Shown piece by piece: positions 60,122-64,000 of a DNA stretch of 64,000 nucleotides. The notes below the pieces were generated by a model, which saw only the letters and a program-made list of their open reading frames with translations, was not told where the DNA came from and searched no databases. The stretch is from Methylobacterium frigidaeris (GTDB lineage: Bacteria > Pseudomonadota > Alphaproteobacteria > Rhizobiales > Beijerinckiaceae): contig NZ_BPQJ01000006.1 in assembly GCF_022179185.1 (NCBI RefSeq), positions 124,001 to 188,000 on the forward strand. Direction: 5' to 3'. Both the position numbers and the translations under genes were made by a program. The number at the start of each line of letters is the position of its first letter. Positions within the stretch are counted from its first letter, which is position 1.

Positions 60122-61257
60122 ACGCGCACGCGATCCCGCTTCCCACCATCGCCCTGGCGCCGACCTGCGGCCTCACGACCCTGGCGCGCTTGAGCCGGGA
60201 GCCCGCGGCCTGGGACGCCCTGGTCGCCCGCGCCGCCGGGCCGACGCCCGATTACGCGCGCCGCGTGCTGGAAGCGCATCGCGACCACGGCCTGGCACCG
60301 GCGGACCTGTCCTGCCTCGCGGTGCGCGCCGGCCCGGACCTCCTGGCGCTGCTGCCGTTCCGGATCGGGCGCGGGCCCCTCGGGCTCGGCCGGATCGCCC
60401 GGCCCTTCGCCTCGCCCTACCTCACCGTGACGGCGCCCCTGGTGGTCGCCGGCCCCGAGGGCGCCCCGGCCCTGGCGGCGCTCGTCGCGGGCATGCGCGC
60501 CCTCGGGCTCGCGTGGTGGTGGCCGCTCCTGCCGACGGAGGGGCCCGTCCTCGCTGCGCTCGCCCGCGACAGCTGGAGCATCGCCGAGGTCTCGGGTTTC
60601 TCGCGCCCGGTGCTCGACCGGCGCGCGAGCCACGACGCGTTCCTGCGTGAGCATCCCCACAAGGGCCGGCTCAAGGACCTGCGGCGGCGGCGCCGGCGCC
60701 TCGACGAGGCCGGCACCGTGACGGTCGAGGCGGTCGGGCCGGACGGGAACCTGGTGGGCGCGGTCGAGGAGTTCCTCACGCTGGAGCAGCGCGGCTGGAA
60801 GGGGCGGGCCGGCACCGCGCTCGCCTGCCGGCCGGAGACCGTGGGTTTCGCCAAGACCCTCTTTCGCGCCGGCGACGGGCCGGTGACGGCGCGAGCCGAC
60901 CTCCTGCGCCTCGACGGACGGGTGGTCGCCGCGAGCCTCGCGCTGGTCTGCGGCGGGACCGCGACGCTGCTCAAGACCGCCTATGACGAGGATCTGCGCG
61001 CGCTCGCCCCGGGCGTGCTGCTCGAGGCCGAGATCGTGCGGGCCCTGCACGAGACCCGCTTCGCCGACCGGCTCGATTCGGCGACGCTGGCGAGCGCGGT
61101 GCTCGACGACCTCTACCCCGAGCGCACCCGCATCGTCGGGATCGTGGTCTCGCCCCCGGGCGGCCCCTCGCCGGAGCGGATCGCCGTGCGGGCCCGGCGG
61201 CAGCACGCCGCGAAGGCCTGGATCAAGGCGCGGCTCACGCGCCTTCGCGGTCGCTGA
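60118..61257 (+). CDS. CelD/BioF2-like GNAT acyltransferase
   Basis: 379 residues, starting by ATGA overlap with the flippase gene. The Acetyltransf_6 (CelD-like) fold is suggested by SREPAAWDALVARAAGPTPDY near the start, SGFSRPVLDRRASHDAFLRE, KGRLKDLRRRRRRLDEAGTVTVE, EFLTLEQRGWKGRAGTALACR and the final catalytic core (DLLRLDGRVVAASLALVCGGTATLLKTAYDEDLRALAPGVLL). CelD-like proteins occur in cellulose and exopolysaccharide loci, where they are thought to acylate polymers or precursors. The 3' end overlaps the convergent trmO by 23 bp. Confidence 0.82.
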   Translation: MNAHAIPLPTIALAPTCGLTTLARLSREPAAWDALVARAAGPTPDYARRVLEAHRDHGLAPADLSCLAVRAGPDLLALLPFRIGRGPLGLGRIARPFASPYLTVTAPLVVAGPEGAPALAALVAGMRALGLAWWWPLLPTEGPVLAALARDSWSIAEVSGFSRPVLDRRASHDAFLREHPHKGRLKDLRRRRRRLDEAGTVTVEAVGPDGNLVGAVEEFLTLEQRGWKGRAGTALACRPETVGFAKTLFRAGDGPVTARADLLRLDGRVVAASLALVCGGTATLLKTAYDEDLRALAPGVLLEAEIVRALHETRFADRLDSATLASAVLDDLYPERTRIVGIVVSPPGGPSPERIAVRARRQHAAKAWIKARLTRLRGR

Positions 61258-61762
61258 CCGCGGCGTCCCGCTCCGCCTCGCGCCAGCCGACCCGGGCCTG
61301 CGGCCGTGCGTCGGTCGAGGCGAAATAGGGCTTGATGTCGAGGAGCGGCGTGCCGTCGAGGCAGTCGAGCCCGCGTACCTGCACGGTGCCGCCCTCGATG
61401 CCGAGGAGCTCCACCACCGAGACCGCGACCGGGTTCGGGCGGGCCGGCGAGCGCAGCGCGAAGGTGCCGCGGGGCGCCGGTGCGTGGCGGGGCTGCTGCG
61501 CCACGAGGTTCCGCGGCGCCCGGTCCATCCAGTAGAGCACGATCAGGTGGGTGGTGCCCGCGAGGCTCCGGAGGGCCGGGACGAAGCGGGGATCGACCTC
61601 CAGGGTGCAGACCGCGTCCGACTGCGCCGAATTGCGCGGGCACTCCGCCCGCACGGTCCAGGGCGTGCGCACCCGGCCGACGAAGTAGAGCCCGGCGTCG
61701 AACGCCGCCGGCAGGTCGACGCTCTCCTCGCCCGGCCGCGGGCCGAAATCCGCTTGCGTCAT
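61235..61762 (-). CDS. trmO: tRNA (t6A37-N6)-methyltransferase TrmO (TsaA/YaeB family)
   Basis: 175 residues from the ATG at 61762; another ATG lies four codons upstream. The TrmO/UPF0066 pattern is seen: FVGRVRTPWTVRAECPRNSAQ, RFVPALRSLAGTTHLIVLYWMDRA, and GTFALRSPARPNPVAVSVVELLGIEGGTVQVRGLDCLDGTPLLDIKPYF, the SAM-binding beta-barrel core. TrmO methylates N6-threonylcarbamoyladenosine at position 37 of ACY-decoding tRNAs to improve decoding. Its start faces the start of the AMP nucleosidase gene. Confidence 0.9.
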   Translation of the reverse strand: MTQADFGPRPGEESVDLPAAFDAGLYFVGRVRTPWTVRAECPRNSAQSDAVCTLEVDPRFVPALRSLAGTTHLIVLYWMDRAPRNLVAQQPRHAPAPRGTFALRSPARPNPVAVSVVELLGIEGGTVQVRGLDCLDGTPLLDIKPYFASTDARPQARVGWREAERDAAVSDREGA

Positions 61763-61855
61763 CTGGCATCCCATCGATGCAGGCGGGATCCGGGTCGCCC
61801 CGCCGCTCCTCCCAGTATAGGCTGGCCCCCAGGGCATCAGGGAGACCGATCGACC

Positions 61856-63346
61856 GTGTTCGCCGACGAGCTGAGACCGATGGAGACGGTAGCCGACCCC
61901 GAGACGGCGGTCGACCGCCTGGCGGCGCTGCACGCCGCCGCCACCGGGAGCCTGCGGGACGCGCTGACCCGCTTCCTCGCGGACGGTGTGCCCCCCGACG
62001 CCGCCGAGCGGCTGACCTTCCGCTACCCCGAACTGCGCCTGACCTACCGCCCGACGGGCCCGCTGCCGCGCATCACCCGCGCGACCGCGAAGTTCCAGGG
62101 ACCGGGTGTCTACGCCACCACCCTGACCCAGCCGGCGCATTTCCGCGCCTACCTGCTCGAGCAGCTGCGCCCGCTGGTGCAGGATTACGGCGCCACGATC
62201 GAGGTGGGCCTGAGCGCCCAGGAGATCCCGTACCCCTACGTGGTCGAACCCGGGGCGGAACTGGCCCGCGGCGTCACCTCGAGCGACCTCGCGCGCTACT
62301 TCCCGACCCCGATGCTGTCGAGCGTCGGCGACGAGATCGCCGACGGCTTGTGGCTGGAGTCCGGCGACGAGCCCCGGCCGCTCGCCCTGTTCGACGGGCC
62401 GCGGGTCGATTACTCGCTGCGCCGCCTCGTGCACTATACCGGGGCCGACTGGCGCCAGATCCAGCCCTGGATCCTGCTCACCAACTATCACCGCTACGTC
62501 GACCAGTTCGTGCGGGTCGGCCTGAAGGCGCTCGCCACCGAGCCGGAGCGCTACGCCCGCCTGGTGCTGCCCGGCGGCATCGCGGTGGAGGCCGGGGAGG
62601 CGGCCGGCGCGCAGGCCGACGCGCTCATCGCCGCCTCGCCCTGGCACCGGTTCCAGATGCCGGCCTACCACCTCGTCGCACGGGACGGGCAAGGACAAGG
62701 ACAGGGGACCAGCCTCGTCAATATCGGCGTCGGCCCCTCCAACGCCAAGACGATCACCGATCACCTCGCGGTGCTGCGGCCGCATTGCTGGCTGATGGTC
62801 GGCCATTGCGGGGGCCTGCGCCAGTCGCAGACGATCGGCGACTACGTGCTGGCCCACGGTTACCTCCGCCGCGACCGGATCCTCGACGAGGTGGTGCCTC
62901 CCGACGTGCCGATCCCGGCTCTCGCCGAGGTGCAGGTGGCGTTGCAGGAAGCGGCCGCCAGCGTCACCGGCGAGCGAGAGGAGGCCTTGAAGCAGCGCCT
63001 GCGCACCGGCACGGTCGTGACGTACGACGACCGCAACTGGGAGCTGCGCTGGTCGCAGGAGCGGCGGAGGATCAACCTGTCCCGGGCGATCGGCGTCGAC
63101 ATGGAGAGCGGCACCATCGCGGCTCAAGGATATCGCCTGCGGGTGCCCTACGGCACCTTGCTCTGCATCTCCGACAAGCCGCTGCATGGCGAGATCAAGC
63201 TGCCGGGCGCCGCCAACGCCTTCTACGAGCGGGCGGTGGGCGAGCACCTCCTGATCGGGCTCGCGACCCTCGATTCCCTGCGGCGCAACCGCCACGGCTT
63301 GCACTCGCGCAAGTTGCGCAGCTTCGACGAGCCGCCGTTCCGGTAG
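61856..63346 (+). CDS. amn: AMP nucleosidase
   Basis: 496 residues from the GTG at 61856, chosen for the AGGGAGA site 11 nt upstream; the first ATG (61880) has only a weak site and would give 488 residues. The N-terminal AMP-nucleosidase domain includes FRYPELRLTYRPTGP, FQGPGVYATTLTQPAHFRAYLLEQL, IPYPYVV and RVDYSLRRLVHYTGADWRQIQPWILLTNYHRYVDQF. The C-terminal phosphorylase-like domain has NIGVGPSNAKTITDHLAVLRPHCWLMVGHCGGLR and GVDMESGTIAAQGYRLRVPYGTLLCISDKPLHG. The enzyme splits AMP to adenine and ribose 5-phosphate and adjusts adenylate pools. Confidence 0.93.
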   Translation: MFADELRPMETVADPETAVDRLAALHAAATGSLRDALTRFLADGVPPDAAERLTFRYPELRLTYRPTGPLPRITRATAKFQGPGVYATTLTQPAHFRAYLLEQLRPLVQDYGATIEVGLSAQEIPYPYVVEPGAELARGVTSSDLARYFPTPMLSSVGDEIADGLWLESGDEPRPLALFDGPRVDYSLRRLVHYTGADWRQIQPWILLTNYHRYVDQFVRVGLKALATEPERYARLVLPGGIAVEAGEAAGAQADALIAASPWHRFQMPAYHLVARDGQGQGQGTSLVNIGVGPSNAKTITDHLAVLRPHCWLMVGHCGGLRQSQTIGDYVLAHGYLRRDRILDEVVPPDVPIPALAEVQVALQEAAASVTGEREEALKQRLRTGTVVTYDDRNWELRWSQERRRINLSRAIGVDMESGTIAAQGYRLRVPYGTLLCISDKPLHGEIKLPGAANAFYERAVGEHLLIGLATLDSLRRNRHGLHSRKLRSFDEPPFR

Positions 63347-63350
63347 CCCC

Positions 63351-63854
63351 GTGCCGCTGCCGATCTCGAACAGCCGCCACGTCGCCGTGGCCGAAGGCGG
63401 CCTGACCCGCGTCGTGGCGGTCGCCGACCTCGCCGCGTCCCTGGGCGTCGACGCGCTGATCCGCCTGCACGAGGAGGATTTTTCCGGTCTCGCCCAGATC
63501 GGCCGCGACCTCGTCCACTTCAACCTCGAGCGCACGATCAACCGGGTCGGTCTGCGCTACGCGCTGCTGCCGATCCTGCGGCCCGGATTCCGGCGGTCGG
63601 GCGGGCCCGAGGAATTGCCGGTCCTCGATCCGACCCGGTTCCGCACCGGCCTCTGCGTGGAGGTGCGCCAGCGCGTGCCCGTGACGGCAGTGACGCCGGA
63701 GTCGTTCGGAGCCTCGCTGCCGGCGATCCGCGACGCCGGCGCCCTGTCGGCGGCCCTGGTGCGCCGCTACGCCGGCCTGTTCCCCGACCTCGACCCTTCG
63801 GGCCTCGTTGCGCGGGGCTGCGCGATCACGCGGCTGCGACTTCAAGAGCGCTGA
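63351..63854 (+). CDS. Uncharacterised protein downstream of amn
   Basis: 167 residues from a GTG 4 bp after the amn stop, so probably co-transcribed and coupled. It reads VPLPISNSRHVAVAEGGLTRVV, VDALIRLHEEDFSGLAQIGRDLVHFNLERTINRVGLRYALLP, then a mixed C-terminus (SAALVRRYAGLFPDLDPSGLVAR). It has no signal peptide, membrane helix or known motif. Its position suggests a link to purine salvage, but no function can be named. From 63855 to the right edge I see no further gene. Confidence 0.6.
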   Translation: MPLPISNSRHVAVAEGGLTRVVAVADLAASLGVDALIRLHEEDFSGLAQIGRDLVHFNLERTINRVGLRYALLPILRPGFRRSGGPEELPVLDPTRFRTGLCVEVRQRVPVTAVTPESFGASLPAIRDAGALSAALVRRYAGLFPDLDPSGLVARGCAITRLRLQER

Positions 63855-64000
63855 GCGTCGATCCGCGCGGTCGATCCGTGCGTCCCCCGATGACGAGACG
63901 CGATCTTCCTCTGGGTTATATCTCGGCTGCAGCTGGGCGAGGTTTTGCTCCTGACCATGCGTCCGTCTCCCCGGCGGCGGGACATCCGTCGCCGCCCACT

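Noticed and set aside
61480..63405. 641-codon frame overlapping amn on the same strand
   Set aside because: Arg/Pro/Gly-rich out-of-frame reading; the amn frame has continuous family motifs.
1..64000. CRISPR array, tRNA or rRNA genes, prophage or intact insertion sequence
   Set aside because: No regularly spaced direct repeats, no tRNA-like T-arm and acceptor pairs, and no transposase, integrase or phage structural motifs were seen by eye. A tRNA scan would be needed to exclude a tRNA fully.

Overview
The window is very GC-rich, with short AT-rich islands only at promoters and operators. The gene content points to an alphaproteobacterium of the order Hyphomicrobiales, most likely Methylobacteriaceae (an inference, not proven). 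Pointers are the start of a hopanoid-associated phosphorylase (hpnG) at the left edge, a malyl-CoA lyase family enzyme, an RraA-family aldolase, purU, IalB and HspQ proteins, a mfd/sdhE/recG block, tamA-tamB, and two kinds of GC-rich palindromic intergenic repeats. I saw no rRNA, tRNA, CRISPR array, prophage or intact insertion sequence.

Layout. 1-5.1 kb: partial hpnG, a DEDDh exonuclease, an Ada-type alkylation-repair regulator, two small proteins, an RraA-family enzyme and a secreted protein. 5.2-10.9 kb: a leftward, tightly overlapped operon for an HbpS/GlcG-like protein and a peptide-type ABC transporter (substrate-binding protein, two permeases, double ATPase). 11-14.4 kb: purU, a methyltransferase and an ABC-F ATPase. 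14.5-16.7 kb: a nucleotide-sugar dehydrogenase and a Crp/Fnr regulator. 16.8-18.8 kb: a deletion scar joining a 3'-truncated ammonia-lyase gene to a MocR gene that has lost its DNA-binding domain, with an intact divergent Lrp-type regulator. 19.3-24.3 kb: an epimerase, then a TetR regulator divergent from an EmrA/EmrB-like efflux pair, with a perfect palindromic operator over the promoter. 24.6-31.5 kb: a polyamine-type ABC transporter without a binding protein, a broken vapC, a RutA-like flavin oxygenase coupled to an amidase, then a second scar where a LysR gene and an MFS gene have both lost their 5' ends.

31.5-38 kb: tamA-tamB for outer-membrane assembly. 38-41.5 kb: a histone-deacetylase-family hydrolase, a 44-residue peptide with an internally duplicated motif, a strong terminator, a candidate small RNA with its own promoter and terminator, an unrecognised protein and a DUF502 membrane protein. 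41.8-44 kb: a TonB-dependent siderophore receptor. 44.2-50.7 kb: mfd, sdhE and recG, with a 170-bp MITE-like inverted repeat between mfd and sdhE. 50.8-64 kb: a receiver-like protein lacking its phospho-acceptor, a degenerate adenylate-forming protein, IalB, a methyltransferase, hspQ, a malyl-CoA-lyase-like enzyme, a patatin with an in-frame repeat, a flippase plus CelD-type acetyltransferase pair, trmO, AMP nucleosidase and an unrecognised protein.

The most promising undescribed items are the small RNA with an exposed anti-Shine-Dalgarno motif (39.5 kb), the repeated-motif micropeptide next to it, the RutA/amidase cassette without other rut genes, and the dispersed palindrome that supplies the C-terminus of the epimerase. 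No large unknown multi-gene defence or biosynthetic system is visible.
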